NCBI GenBank assembly: GCA_015665455.1
Contig: JADFAD010000003.1
Span: 415,599-479,598 of the forward strand
Length of the DNA: 64,000 bases
Direction of reading: 5' to 3'
Source: Oceanospirillaceae bacterium
GTDB taxonomy: Bacteria; Pseudomonadota; Gammaproteobacteria; Pseudomonadales; Litoribrevibacteraceae
Position numbers and translations under genes: made by a program. Shown here in pieces: positions 1-9,167 of this stretch (positions are counted from its first letter, which is position 1; every line of letters begins with the position of its first letter). The notes under the pieces are model-generated. The model worked only from the letters and a program-made list of their open reading frames with translations, was not told the DNA's origin and searched no databases.

Positions 1-543
1 TTCTGTCCATTCTTCAGGCGTACCAACCATAACGTTGGCCGCTTGTCGGCTTAGCTCCATAAACCCACCCTCTTTCTTATTAAAAGTAGCGTAGAGGTCA
101 AGATGATACCCCTCTTTATATGGGAATAAACAAGCCGTTAACTTTAGAAGCGACTGGCCAGAAATATCTCTTGTTGCCTGAGCGGTCCAAGACGCACCTT
201 CACATGTAGCAATTTTATAACCTATTTGACCTCCGCTAGAAGCAAATGCCGCAAACTTCGATCCCTCGAGAGGGCTTACTAACTTAAATCTACCCGCTTT
301 ATCTAAAATATCCGAGGATGTAGGAATAGGCCTTGCCTCTTGAGTATCATTTACATTTCTACCCAAGCCATTACTGGCTGATTCCGAAATATCATATCGA
401 TCTGCCTGAGTTTTTATATCAAAAATTCTATAATACTCGACCGTTTTAGATTTCTCGACAAGTGCATTATTCATTGTGCCACACCCCGAAATAAGAAAGG
501 TAATGACAGTTAATACTAAAATTTTTTCCATTATTTTTTCCAT
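1..543 (-). CDS. Lipoprotein, 3' end outside window
   Basis: The reading frame is open from an ATG at 543 to the left edge, so the C-terminus is missing. The N-terminus is a lipoprotein signal: a short Lys-containing start, a hydrophobic stretch and a lipobox LISGC, so the mature protein should be anchored by a lipidated Cys. An AAGGA ribosome site sits 7 nt before the 543 ATG. A second in-frame ATG lies 12 bases later because a 12-base unit is duplicated (the peptide starts MEKIMEKI), so 531 is an alternative start. The rest has no family I recognise; it has two Cys and a mixed polar composition. Function unknown. Confidence 0.75.
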   Translation of the reverse strand, partial: MEKIMEKILVLTVITFLISGCGTMNNALVEKSKTVEYYRIFDIKTQADRYDISESASNGLGRNVNDTQEARPIPTSSDILDKAGRFKLVSPLEGSKFAAFASSGGQIGYKIATCEGASWTAQATRDISGQSLLKLTACLFPYKEGYHLDLYATFNKKEGGFMELSRQAANVMVGTPEEWTE

Positions 544-962
544 TATTTTTTCCTTGTGATTTCTCACTTCAATTATTCGAAGACAGCAATTCTAATCTGG
601 CCTTTAGCCATTCAACCTATCCTCTATCCTGATGATGAATTGAATACGGTAAAAGTTAGACGCTTCTTATTGACCAAGCCAAAAACTATCTTTAGCCCGA
701 TAAACAAAACATCGAGAAATTACATGTTTATTTAGTGAATAGAAATCGCCAAGAATTATTAGATGTAGGAATGTGTGGGCTGGTTTGCTTTCACAGAGTT
801 CGTCTGTTTCTATTTTTAATTACTCACAAATAACCGTTTAGTATTTTTTCACTCCCCCCTTGAACCCAAACTCATGTGCCTATATTGAATGAACTAAGCT
901 TTCTTTAAATACAGAAGAATAATCACTACAGTGAGCCATGAACATTTTATAGGGAAATCAGC
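544..962. other. Intergenic region, no gene seen
   Basis: About 420 bases between the divergent lipoprotein and SDR genes. It is AT-rich and has stop codons in all frames. It should hold both promoters, but I see no convincing -35/-10 pair, hairpin or repeat, apart from the duplicated 12-base unit at the lipoprotein start. Confidence 0.5.
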
Positions 963-1628
963 ATGTCCAGAACGGTTGTAATAACAGGTGCCAATCGAGG
1001 CATCGGTCTTGAACTCGCACGCCATTATGTAAGACAAGGTGATAATGTCATTGGAATCTGCCGAGAGACATCCGATGAACTGGATGAGATTGCATCCATG
1101 GTCATCGAGAACATCGATGTCACCAATGCTGACAGCGTTGAACAACTGGCAATAGTACTGAGCAATGAGAACATCGATATTCTCATTAATAACGCAGGGC
1201 TTTTCAGCAATGAGAGATTAGGTAATCTGGATTTTGACAGCATTCAACGTCAGATGGAGGTTAACGCCTACGGCCCGTTGCGTGTTACTGAAGCTCTGTT
1301 ATCCCGACTGTCGGCAGGCAGCAAAATAGTGAGTATTACCAGCCGCATGGGCTCCATCGAAGATAACACTTCGGGCAATTATTACGGCTATCGCGCGTCA
1401 AAAGCAGCATTGAATACCTTCAGTAAATCCTTAGCGATGGATCTCCAGCCAAAAGACATTGCGGTTGCCGTTTTACATCCAGGTTATGTTCAAACTCGCA
1501 TGGTAGGTTTCAGTGGTGATATCACACCAGCGGATTCAGCCAATGGTTTAGCACAACGTATTGAGACCCTTACGATGGAAAATACAGGAGGCTTTTGGCA
1601 TTCCAATGGCGAAGAATTACCTTGGTAA
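963..1628 (+). CDS. Short-chain dehydrogenase/reductase (SDR)
   Basis: A 221-residue classical SDR oxidoreductase, expected to be cytosolic and NAD(P)H-dependent. The cofactor motif TGANRGIG is at residues 8-15, the NNAG motif is near residue 76, and the catalytic YxxxK is in YGYRASK after an upstream Ser (SITSR). The length and the C-terminal FWHSNGEELPW resemble the C-factor/carbonyl-reductase-like SDR group. The start has an AGGG ribosome site about 8 nt upstream. It is a paralogue of the SDR at 40585, with the same TGAN(R/K)GIGLE opening and a FWH...LPW ending. The substrate cannot be read from the sequence. It stands alone, convergent with the response regulator gene. Confidence 0.88.
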   Translation: MSRTVVITGANRGIGLELARHYVRQGDNVIGICRETSDELDEIASMVIENIDVTNADSVEQLAIVLSNENIDILINNAGLFSNERLGNLDFDSIQRQMEVNAYGPLRVTEALLSRLSAGSKIVSITSRMGSIEDNTSGNYYGYRASKAALNTFSKSLAMDLQPKDIAVAVLHPGYVQTRMVGFSGDITPADSANGLAQRIETLTMENTGGFWHSNGEELPW

Positions 1629-1657
1629 CGTTCAAGCCAAGCCCTTAAACCTTACGC

Positions 1658-3094
1658 TTAAAAGTTTAATTCATAGCGGTTGATCTTATTGATCAACCCT
1701 TGTCTTGTAATTCCCAACTGCTGGGCACTGCGCGTTTTGTTATTGTCGTTTGTGCTCATGGCTGCTTGAATCAAACGTATTTCTAATTCGATCACTTGCT
1801 GTTCAAGGGTTTTATCAAGCAAATTGGATGTCGGGACCTCAGCCCAGCTTTCCGTGTTTGGAGGATCAATATCCTCCCTTATTAATTGAAGCTCTTGCAT
1901 TGAAATAGTCTGCGTCAGACAAATTGCTGCAACGCTTTCTAATGTATTTTTCAATTCTCTGACATTGCCCGGCCAATCTGTCTGATTGAACCAAGTAATC
2001 ACGTCAGACGCCAAACTCAATGTCGATTGATTCTTCTCGTTATAGAGGTTTAATAAATGACGAAGTAATGGAGGAATGTCTTCTCTTCTTGAATCTAACC
2101 CTTGCGTGGAAATGGTCAAGCCTTTGATGCGGTAGTATAAATCATCCCTGAACTCACCTTGTTGCACTGCCAAAGGCAAGTTACGATTCGTCGCAGAGAT
2201 TAATCGAATATCAATTGTTACCAAATCTCTACTTCCTACAGGATAAAAACTGCCTTCTTGCAGAACACGCAACAATTTAACCTGCATCGCTAAAGGCATT
2301 TCACCAATTTCATCGAGAAACAATGTCCCGGTATCTGCCATGGACAATAGGCCTTTGCGATCGGAATCTGCGCCAGTAAACGCCCCTTTTTTATACCCAA
2401 ACAACTCACTTTCTAACAGGTCGGCAGGAATGGCACCACAATGCACCGAAATAAAAGGTTTGTCTGAGCGACTGCCCAATGCGTGAACCGCATTTGCAAT
2501 GATTTCTTTGCCCGTACCACTGGGTCCTTGGATAAACACTGGTACTTGGGTCGGTGCAATCCGAGAAATCAATTCCCTGATGGCATGAATGTTCTGACTC
2601 GCGCCAATAAGGCCTAAATCATCTTGATGGTTATGGGTTGCTTGAAGCTCTGATTCCAATACGAGAACTTGATGAAGTAGCCGTGTCTTTTCCACCGCTC
2701 GATCAACAATCACTTTTAATAACTCAGGATCAACCGGTTTAGCGATAAAATCCCAAGCCCCCAATTCCATTGCACGCAATGCCAGTGATCGATCATCATG
2801 ACCTGTTAACACAACAACGGGCACCCCCTCATAGCGAGTAACGTACAACAACCCTTCTTCCGGTTTGAAGCTGGGTGGCAGCGCCAAGTCATGAATCACT
2901 AAATCAAAACCTTTACCCTCTTCTTTTGCGTCTAGGAACGTTCGTTGGCCGTGCTCGCCATCCCCACGAGTAACCACCTCATAGCCAGCTTGTTGTAACC
3001 ATAACGCGCACAACTCACAAAAAGCTTGCTCATCATCGACCAATAAGATTTTCACTTTTTCTTGTGCCATCTTTTGCTTCTTCTCTTGTTTCAT
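1658..3094 (-). CDS. Sigma-54-dependent response regulator (NtrC family)
   Basis: The three NtrC domains are present in order. First is a receiver (ILLVDDEQ; probable phospho-Asp in VIHDLALPP; conserved Lys in FIAKPVD). Next is an AAA+ sigma-54 activation domain with Walker [15 protein letters not shown] loop and Walker B LFLDEIGE. Last is a Fis-type helix-turn-helix ([18 protein letters not shown]). It should activate RNA polymerase-sigma54 when phosphorylated, probably by the kinase encoded immediately upstream. The frame stays open to 3220, but that start would lie deep inside the kinase gene. The ATG at 3094, 7 nt after the kinase stop, is preferred, and 3070 is a second option. Target genes are unknown; the divergent cydAB operon is a candidate only by position. 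Confidence 0.9.
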   Translation of the reverse strand: MKQEKKQKMAQEKVKILLVDDEQAFCELCALWLQQAGYEVVTRGDGEHGQRTFLDAKEEGKGFDLVIHDLALPPSFKPEEGLLYVTRYEGVPVVVLTGHDDRSLALRAMELGAWDFIAKPVDPELLKVIVDRAVEKTRLLHQVLVLESELQATHNHQDDLGLIGASQNIHAIRELISRIAPTQVPVFIQGPSGTGKEIIANAVHALGSRSDKPFISVHCGAIPADLLESELFGYKKGAFTGADSDRKGLLSMADTGTLFLDEIGEMPLAMQVKLLRVLQEGSFYPVGSRDLVTIDIRLISATNRNLPLAVQQGEFRDDLYYRIKGLTISTQGLDSRREDIPPLLRHLLNLYNEKNQSTLSLASDVITWFNQTDWPGNVRELKNTLESVAAICLTQTISMQELQLIREDIDPPNTESWAEVPTSNLLDKTLEQQVIELEIRLIQAAMSTNDNNKTRSAQQLGITRQGLINKINRYELNF

Positions 3095-3101
3095 ATTGAG
3101 G

Positions 3102-4970
3102 TCACTCTGGTAGATGTACGATGAACGAGACGGGCCAACCACAGTCTTCCCGATATTCAATAGAGCCCTTATGAGCATCAACAATTCGACGAACAATGGA
3201 CAACCCCAATCCACTGCCACCGCTTCTTTGTGTTATAAAAGGTTCAAATAAATGATCTTGAACGTCGTCCGGGATTTGTGGACCATTATTGTGTACAGAC
3301 AACACTAAGTCTGAATCTGATTTCACCGTCAGCAATATCTGACCGCTTTGTTGCTGGTTTATAAATGATGCGGAATTTTCAAGAATATTAATCAGCACTT
3401 GTTGAATTCTTGGCGCATCAAACACCCCAATCAATTCATCTGGAGCCTGCAACCTGATGTCTACCTTGAATAACGCTTGGATCTGGTTGACGACTTGATT
3501 CACCATAATCATCAAATCAACGCGCTCTTTATGCAATTCAATCGTACTGGCGTAGCTCAACGTATCTCGAATAAGTAATTCAGCTCTTTCGACTTGGTTT
3601 TGAATGTGAGACTTGATCATAGGTTCAGTTTGAGCTGAAGCCATACTGATAATATTCAAAGGGTTTCTAAGTTCATGCGCAATGGCTGCAGTTAATCCGC
3701 CCAATTCGACTAAATGTCGTTGCTCAATACGTTGACGCTCTGCTTGGGCTTCGACCTTAGCTAATTGCAAAGATCGCTCTAAAGACGCGCACGTACTGGG
3801 TAACAGCGCGGCTAAGATCTCAGCCATATGTCGCTGTGCGGGAGTTACATCTTCCCAGCCGTTGAGATAACAATGCCATTGAGTCCTTTTCAAGCAAGTG
3901 AACTGAGTGGTTTGGTGAGTTTTTACATGAAACTCGCCATTAACCGCAACAATGCTTACGCCCGATCGAGTGTTACTCTGGCGAAACCACATGGCTTCAA
4001 CGGTAACAGCGAGTTCTTCCCAGGAAGTTACACGATTTAACTGACCGACCCAATGATTCAGAGTAGCCTCTTCGACGCGCGCGCCAGGGTAAACCAATCG
4101 TTCAGAAAAACGTTTGGCCGGTTCATACAACAACCAAGCAAGAAGTAATAACACCGTTGAATAAATCAGTAATTCAAAGGTAGGTACATGGGATAACGCG
4201 TCAATGCCCAGCGGCTCGATCAAAGCCAACATCGCGGACATAAGAAGCATAGAAACCACAAGAACCGCTAGCCATTGTAAGGCTTGGCTCACCCAACGAT
4301 TCGCCTCAACCAGACGATACCGAACAACAGAATAAACAACTAAAACCGCATACGTTGGCAATGCCAGCATTGGGTACGGTAAATGATGGCTTGGCAAAGA
4401 AGGCAATACAAAACTGGTCGCTAATAAAAAGCCCCAAGCACCCACAACAAAAATCGCAACGATGGAGCGACGTTGATTACCCTGACTGTGCTTAAAACCA
4501 TACAACAATAAAACATGAGCAAGCACCCCCACCACCACCGTATACGAGAGATTAGCCCAACCCCAAGCGGATAAATGAAAGAAGCTAGGGAAAATCAACC
4601 AAGAAGAAAGATAACCTCCATCACCCCACACACTGCAAACAATGACCAACAGAGCAGAACCGTATAACCAAGGTATGCGCTTATGAAGATCAACAGGTAG
4701 TACGACTGAATCTTTCAGCCAAACAATAATAAAATGGAGGAATGTCGTCGGTAAAAGCGGGTTGGCCAGCAGCAAAGGTAACGCCCATTGCGGTTGTTGC
4801 TGTAACGCAAAGATATGCCCCAAACACCAACAAGCCATCGTCAAACAAAACCCAGCTAATGCAGGTAAACCGTATTCATCGTGTCGTCTTGACCACAACC
4901 AAATAGCCACGCCCAAGGCTGTCACCACGGTTGCCCATAGGCTGGTATTGAACAATAATATTAAATCCAT
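3102..4970 (-). CDS. Membrane sensor histidine kinase
   Basis: About 622 residues. The N-terminal half has some eight hydrophobic segments (residues 1-290), an integral-membrane sensor resembling that of PrsK-type kinases. A linker follows, then the transmitter: H-box with AIAHELRNPLN, N-box ILENSASF and G-box GGSGLGLSIVRRIVDAHKG. It should autophosphorylate and pass phosphate to the NtrC-like regulator encoded 7 nt downstream. The start at 4970 is chosen over 5003 because AAGAAGG lies 8 nt upstream of it. The inducing signal is unknown. Its divergence from the bd oxidase genes makes a respiratory or redox cue possible, but that is a guess. Confidence 0.88.
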   Translation of the reverse strand: MDLILLFNTSLWATVVTALGVAIWLWSRRHDEYGLPALAGFCLTMACWCLGHIFALQQQPQWALPLLLANPLLPTTFLHFIIVWLKDSVVLPVDLHKRIPWLYGSALLVIVCSVWGDGGYLSSWLIFPSFFHLSAWGWANLSYTVVVGVLAHVLLLYGFKHSQGNQRRSIVAIFVVGAWGFLLATSFVLPSLPSHHLPYPMLALPTYAVLVVYSVVRYRLVEANRWVSQALQWLAVLVVSMLLMSAMLALIEPLGIDALSHVPTFELLIYSTVLLLLAWLLYEPAKRFSERLVYPGARVEEATLNHWVGQLNRVTSWEELAVTVEAMWFRQSNTRSGVSIVAVNGEFHVKTHQTTQFTCLKRTQWHCYLNGWEDVTPAQRHMAEILAALLPSTCASLERSLQLAKVEAQAERQRIEQRHLVELGGLTAAIAHELRNPLNIISMASAQTEPMIKSHIQNQVERAELLIRDTLSYASTIELHKERVDLMIMVNQVVNQIQALFKVDIRLQAPDELIGVFDAPRIQQVLINILENSASFINQQQSGQILLTVKSDSDLVLSVHNNGPQIPDDVQDHLFEPFITQRSGGSGLGLSIVRRIVDAHKGSIEYREDCGWPVSFIVHLPE

Positions 4971-5287
4971 ACCGTAAACCTTCTTTACACTTTCTAAGCA
5001 CAAAACGTCTAGATAGTTTACATACAGAATTTTTAGTTGACCAGATATTAGACACTTTTAAGTCAACATTTATCTCTAGGCCATACAGAATGGGCTATGG
5101 TTAACTCAACAAAGAGTTGGCATCTCAATTGCTGTTTCAATGTCATATGAGACAGAGTGTCTTCACCTAAGTCTCATGTTGAACACGCATTCGTACATGA
5201 GCTCTGCACATATCAATGACTCAAGTTCAATAGACATGAGCAACGCTGAAATGTACGAGAAGAATCCGCTAGCATAAGGCTTACTTT
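4971..5287. other. Divergent promoter region kinase / cydAB
   Basis: About 317 bases between the sensor kinase (minus) and cydA (plus) must contain both promoters. I found no clean sigma-54 GG-N10-GC element, FNR-type TTGAT-N4-ATCAA site or riboswitch by eye, and no small ORF with a good ribosome site. Confidence 0.4.
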
Positions 5288-6757
5288 ATGTTCGAGCTTT
5301 TGGCCTCGTTACCCGACTCAAGTTTCCTTTCACGCATTCAATTTGCGTTTACTGTCAGTTACCACATTATGTTTCCGACCATCACAATTGGTCTTTCACT
5401 GTATATCGCCTTTATGGAAGGTATGTGGCTTAAAACCAAAAAAGAAGCCTATTTACAGCAGGTTAAATTTTGGATGAAGCCATTCGCAATCACTTTTGGG
5501 ATGGGCGTTGTCTCTGGGGTGGTACTCTCTTATGAGTTCGGTACCAACTTTAGTGGGTTTTCAGAGATTGTCGGGCCCGTGCTAGCACCACTCTTAGCGT
5601 ACGAAGTACTTACGGCCTTTTTCCTTGAAGCCGGATTTCTCGGGATCATGCTGTTTGGATGGAATCGCGTATCACCAAAAGTTCACTTCATCGCGACCTG
5701 CACCGTTGCAATTGGTACTGTATTTTCTTCTTTTTGGATTCTCGCAGCCAACTCGTGGATGCATACCCCAGCAGGTTACGAGATTGTAGATGGCGTTTTT
5801 CATGTCACAAGCTGGTTGGAAGTCATTTTTAATCCTTCATTTCCGTATCGCTTAGCGCACATGCTAATCGCAACGTGTCTGTCCGCATCGCTGTTCATTG
5901 CAGGCATTAATGCCTATTACCTACTGAAAAAGAAACACACCGAGTTCGCTAAAATTGGGTTCTCTACGGCCATGACAGCCGTTTTGATTCTAGCGCCGAT
6001 ACAGGTTCTCGTTGGCGATTTTCATGGCCTGAATGTGGCAGAGCATCAGCCAGTCAAACTCGCCGCAATGGAAGGCATTTGGGAAACCGAAAAAGGCGCG
6101 GCACTGCGACTATTTGCTTGGCCGGACGAAGAAACAGAAAGTAACAAGTACGAGGTTGCGATTCCTAAACTTGCCAGCATCATCATCAAACACGATGCCA
6201 ATGCAGAAATTGCAGGCTTAGACCAGGTTTCTGCAGAAGATAGACCGCCAGTGTCCGTCGTGTTTTTCTCTTTCCGAGTAATGCTCGGTTTGGGTGGTTT
6301 AATGCTATTGCTTGGTATCGCAGGGCTGATTGCACGTAAAAAGAATCGTCTCTACGACTTCAAACCATTGCTCAGATTTTCTGTAATGATGATCCCCGCT
6401 GGCGTAATTGCTACGTTAGCAGGATGGTATGTAGTTGAAGTCGGTCGTCAGCCTTGGCTTGTTCAAGGGTTAGTTCGTACGGTCGATGTTGTCTCACCGA
6501 TTCCGGCGCAACAAGTGGCATTTACATTAGCCTTATTTGTAACGGTATACAGTATTCTTTTCTTCACGTACCTGTACTTCATTCGCAAACTTGTATTGAA
6601 AGGTCCACCGTCCATCGAATCTCTGTCAGAAGAAGACCAAGACCTCCCTGCAACCCTGAATCCTGCGCAAGTGGATATCGGTTACAGCGAAGAAATGTCC
6701 AATTATCTTGATCAACAAAACGCACCCAAAAACAACCAAAACAAGGGAGATAAATAA
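5288..6757 (+). CDS. cydA: Cytochrome bd ubiquinol oxidase subunit I
   Basis: A 489-residue multi-helix protein of the CydA family, the quinol-oxidising, haem-carrying subunit of the inner-membrane bd oxidase. The N-terminal axial His region (RIQFAFTVSYHIMFP) and the GRQPW motif after the quinol loop are clear. The quinol loop looks short, as in CioA-type cyanide-insensitive oxidases rather than E. coli-type long-loop CydA. An AAGG ribosome site precedes the ATG. The stop overlaps the cydB start by one base (TAATG), indicating translational coupling. The enzyme reduces oxygen to water with high affinity and without proton pumping. Confidence 0.95.
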   Translation: MFELLASLPDSSFLSRIQFAFTVSYHIMFPTITIGLSLYIAFMEGMWLKTKKEAYLQQVKFWMKPFAITFGMGVVSGVVLSYEFGTNFSGFSEIVGPVLAPLLAYEVLTAFFLEAGFLGIMLFGWNRVSPKVHFIATCTVAIGTVFSSFWILAANSWMHTPAGYEIVDGVFHVTSWLEVIFNPSFPYRLAHMLIATCLSASLFIAGINAYYLLKKKHTEFAKIGFSTAMTAVLILAPIQVLVGDFHGLNVAEHQPVKLAAMEGIWETEKGAALRLFAWPDEETESNKYEVAIPKLASIIIKHDANAEIAGLDQVSAEDRPPVSVVFFSFRVMLGLGGLMLLLGIAGLIARKKNRLYDFKPLLRFSVMMIPAGVIATLAGWYVVEVGRQPWLVQGLVRTVDVVSPIPAQQVAFTLALFVTVYSILFFTYLYFIRKLVLKGPPSIESLSEEDQDLPATLNPAQVDIGYSEEMSNYLDQQNAPKNNQNKGDK

Positions 6758-7752
6758 TGGATATCGCATTGGTTTATTTATTACTGATTGGTTTTGGAAT
6801 TCTAGTTTACGTATTACTGGATGGCTTTTCTCTGGGTGTGGGAATCATCTCACCTCTCTTAAAAGGAAGCGAAGAAAAAGGCATTGCAATGAAAAGCCTC
6901 GCCCACCTTTGGGACAGCAACCAGACGTGGTTAGTGTTTGGCGGTGTAGTCTTATTTGTAGCGTTCCCCGCCGTATATGCCTATGTTCTCTCAAACTTAT
7001 ACATTCCCATTATTCTGATGCTGGTTGCACTGATCTTTCGTGGTGTCGCGTTTGAATTTCGATTCAAAGCAGACTCCAGCAGAAAGTGGTGGGACATCAG
7101 TTTTGCAGTAGGCTGTACGATTGCTACGTTCTGCCAAGGCCTCATCTTAGGCGCCCTAATTGGAGACATGTCCACTCCAAAGTCCATGGATGAACCTTTG
7201 CAGTGGTTAACCCCCTTCTCTGTTCATACAGGCATTGCATTAGTTGTTGGATATGCATTACTTGGCGCGTGCTGGTTGATCAGAAAAACAGAGAACGGGC
7301 TACAACAGAGAGTCAAAAAGCTGGCAAAGTTACTGCTCGTTGCGATGTTATTCTTCATGGCCATGGTCAGTGTTGAAATGCTGCTCGAGCAACCCACCAT
7401 TGCTGCCCGCTGGTTAGATTGGCCGAACAGTTTGTGGCTGGCACCGATGCCACTGCTTACTGCCTACTTTGCTTACAAACTTTGGCCGTTACTTACTTCG
7501 AACTCAGAACCGGGTTTAAAGCCTTTAGGCTACGCTATGGGATTATTTGGAACTGCATTCGCAGGACTAATCGCGGGAATATTCCCTTATATTATTCCTG
7601 GTCGTTTAACCATCTGGGAAGCAATAGCACCGGATAAATCCGTGTACTTCACCCTCGTAGGCATACTTATATTCATCCCGGTTATCATTGCTTACAATCT
7701 ATATAACTACCGGACATTCAGCGGTAAAACGTCAATGAAAGATGGGTACTGA
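6757..7752 (+). CDS. cydB: Cytochrome bd ubiquinol oxidase subunit II
   Basis: A 331-residue integral-membrane protein matching CydB from the start (DIALVYLLLIGFGILVYVLLDG), including the conserved LWDSNQTWLVFGG region and about eight to nine hydrophobic helices. It forms the heterodimer with CydA that makes up the bd oxidase. Start and stop are tight: it shares one base with cydA and ends 3 bases before a small membrane peptide, so the three look like one operon. Length is slightly shorter than E. coli CydB (379), as is usual for the CioB-like group. Confidence 0.95.
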   Translation: MDIALVYLLLIGFGILVYVLLDGFSLGVGIISPLLKGSEEKGIAMKSLAHLWDSNQTWLVFGGVVLFVAFPAVYAYVLSNLYIPIILMLVALIFRGVAFEFRFKADSSRKWWDISFAVGCTIATFCQGLILGALIGDMSTPKSMDEPLQWLTPFSVHTGIALVVGYALLGACWLIRKTENGLQQRVKKLAKLLLVAMLFFMAMVSVEMLLEQPTIAARWLDWPNSLWLAPMPLLTAYFAYKLWPLLTSNSEPGLKPLGYAMGLFGTAFAGLIAGIFPYIIPGRLTIWEAIAPDKSVYFTLVGILIFIPVIIAYNLYNYRTFSGKTSMKDGY

Positions 7753-7755
7753 TTT

Positions 7756-7914
7756 ATGAACGAACCGGAGAAGATTCAGCATTTAAACATCGATGAATAT
7801 AATCAAAGTAAACCAGACAATCAGTGGAAGAACGCAATCGGGTTATACCTTGGCGGCGTTTTAACCTTGGCTGCCTTTGCTTATGGCTGTAAAGCCCTAC
7901 TGAGTTTCCTCTAA
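7756..7914 (+). CDS. Small single-helix peptide of the bd oxidase operon
   Basis: A 52-residue ORF starts 3 bases after the cydB stop. Residues 1-24 are polar, 25-52 include one hydrophobic helix (GLYLGGVLTLAAFAYG) and a C-terminal LLSFL. Bd oxidase operons usually end in a tiny membrane subunit (CydX, CydS, or the DUF2474 peptide in cio operons). Position and topology fit that role, but I do not see the CydX signature, so the assignment rests on context. It is followed directly by a terminator hairpin. Confidence 0.6.
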   Translation: MNEPEKIQHLNIDEYNQSKPDNQWKNAIGLYLGGVLTLAAFAYGCKALLSFL

Positions 7915-7924
7915 TTATCTCCCA

Positions 7925-7965
7925 TAAAAAAATCTTGGCTATTCAAATGAATGACCAAGGTTTTT
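7925..7965. terminator. Bidirectional terminator between cyd operon and FHA gene
   Basis: An A-run leads into an imperfect inverted repeat: AAATCTTGG pairs with CCAAGGTTT, with an inner TTCA/TGAA pair. It is followed by a T-run. It lies between two convergent operons and can serve both. Confidence 0.65.
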
Positions 7966-8021
7966 ATGAGCTTTCTTTCGATCCTTTACTCACGCTTAAC
8001 GCAAAGCCGAATTACAACGTT

Positions 8022-8993
8022 CTAATTCAAACTTACGCCTTCGCCCGTAAATTCACTGTGGGTATCCAAGTTCACACCACCCATAATTTCAACAGGGTTC
8101 GGACTAAAGCGAATCTCACCTGTTCGTCTTTCAATGACTTGAGGCGTCTGGTTCGCATAAGGATACGCATCAATAAATTGTTTTCTGAAACGATAAATCT
8201 GAATGTTCACATGATTGCCACTTTGCCCAACCATTTTGCAAAGCAAGTCTTTATCAATCCAACCACTTTCTGACTTAGAAAGTCCTTCTGCTTGATCAGA
8301 CTGATACTTCCTCGCAAGTAACAGGATTAGATAATGATGATTTCTTACTTCAAGGTCGACTGTATCATCGCCACAATCTAACATTAAAGATACGTGCTCT
8401 TCATTTTGACTCACATCGAATTTGAAGGTCAGTTCCATAGGTTTCGCAGAACCATTATCACGAATTATTTCAGTTTCAACACACGCCTGCGCATCCACAA
8501 AGCGCCATTGCTTATCTTCGGTCCCAACACGATCGCCCATTTTGAGGTCGAAGATCCCTGTGGATGTTTCGCATACCCACTGACCGCAAGCAGATTTATA
8601 AATACTGATCTGAGGATCACTTTCTGAAGGTAACGCCGTAATACCGTTCAAGTGAATCGTTGATAAGCCAATCGTTAACGGTAGCAAGAGGCACTCCGGT
8701 GGCGAAATGTCTTTAACAAACCATGCCTCCGTATGTTCACCACCAAACTGAATTCGATCTTCAACGTTTAGCCGCTCTTGCAACCCCCTTGATAAGCGCT
8801 TGCCATTGATAAACGTGCCGTTAGTACTTGTGTCTTTCAGAATCCAAGATTCGCCATCCCATATGATCACGGCATGCGTTCGCGAAGACTCAGGATTTAC
8901 AATATGGGTTGCCGCCGTAGGGTGACGACCAAAGACATGCTGCGGCTGGACAGTTACGTTAATACTGGTTTGTTCACTTACGATAATCGCCAT
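8022..8993 (-). CDS. FHA domain - winged-helix regulator
   Basis: A 323-residue protein. Residues about 15-95 form a forkhead-associated domain with the expected phosphothreonine-binding residues (FGRHP, SRTHAVI, STNGTFING). Residues about 210-305 look like an OmpR/PhoB-type winged helix (HHYLILLLARKYQ ... NVNIQIYRFRKQF ... VIERRTGEIRFS). FHA modules bind proteins phosphorylated by Ser/Thr kinases. The only such kinase in the window is encoded at 15573-19643 in the adjoining RiPP locus, so a kinase-controlled transcription factor (logic as in mycobacterial PknH/EmbR, domain order reversed) is the best reading. A TGTAAT direct repeat lies 62-77 bases before its start and could be its own operator. 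Confidence 0.8.
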   Translation of the reverse strand: MAIIVSEQTSINVTVQPQHVFGRHPTAATHIVNPESSRTHAVIIWDGESWILKDTSTNGTFINGKRLSRGLQERLNVEDRIQFGGEHTEAWFVKDISPPECLLLPLTIGLSTIHLNGITALPSESDPQISIYKSACGQWVCETSTGIFDLKMGDRVGTEDKQWRFVDAQACVETEIIRDNGSAKPMELTFKFDVSQNEEHVSLMLDCGDDTVDLEVRNHHYLILLLARKYQSDQAEGLSKSESGWIDKDLLCKMVGQSGNHVNIQIYRFRKQFIDAYPYANQTPQVIERRTGEIRFSPNPVEIMGGVNLDTHSEFTGEGVSLN

Positions 8994-9054
8994 GTCACCC
9001 TCCTAGTGGGCTGATTCCTTTCTATATACATTACAATAAGTATCCAAAATCGCT

Positions 9055-9070
9055 ATTACATGGGATTACA
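9055..9070 (-). promoter_or_regulatory. Direct-repeat operator TGTAAT-N4-TGTAAT upstream of FHA gene
   Basis: On the minus strand two TGTAAT units are spaced 10 bases apart, one helical turn, as for PhoB/OmpR-type winged-helix dimers. A third unit lies at 9030-9035. The same arrangement and flanks (CCT before, AGCG after) recur at 51198-51213, and a close version at 20212-20227. Confidence 0.5.
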
Positions 9071-9167
9071 ATAGGAACTTTCAAGGCGTTTTAAGTCTTC
9101 TAGTTAATGGCAGAAACAAAAAAATTCCACACTAAGCACTTCGCCTTCATGAAAAACCCCTCATTAT

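Noticed and set aside
1658..3220. 520-residue version of the response regulator
   Set aside because: The extra 42 residues are antisense-free but lie wholly within the kinase gene in another frame and have no receiver similarity; the ATG at 3094 is directly after the kinase stop.
7935..8273. Plus-strand ORF opposite the FHA gene
   Set aside because: It runs through the terminator and antisense to a well-supported FHA/wHTH gene; no ribosome site.
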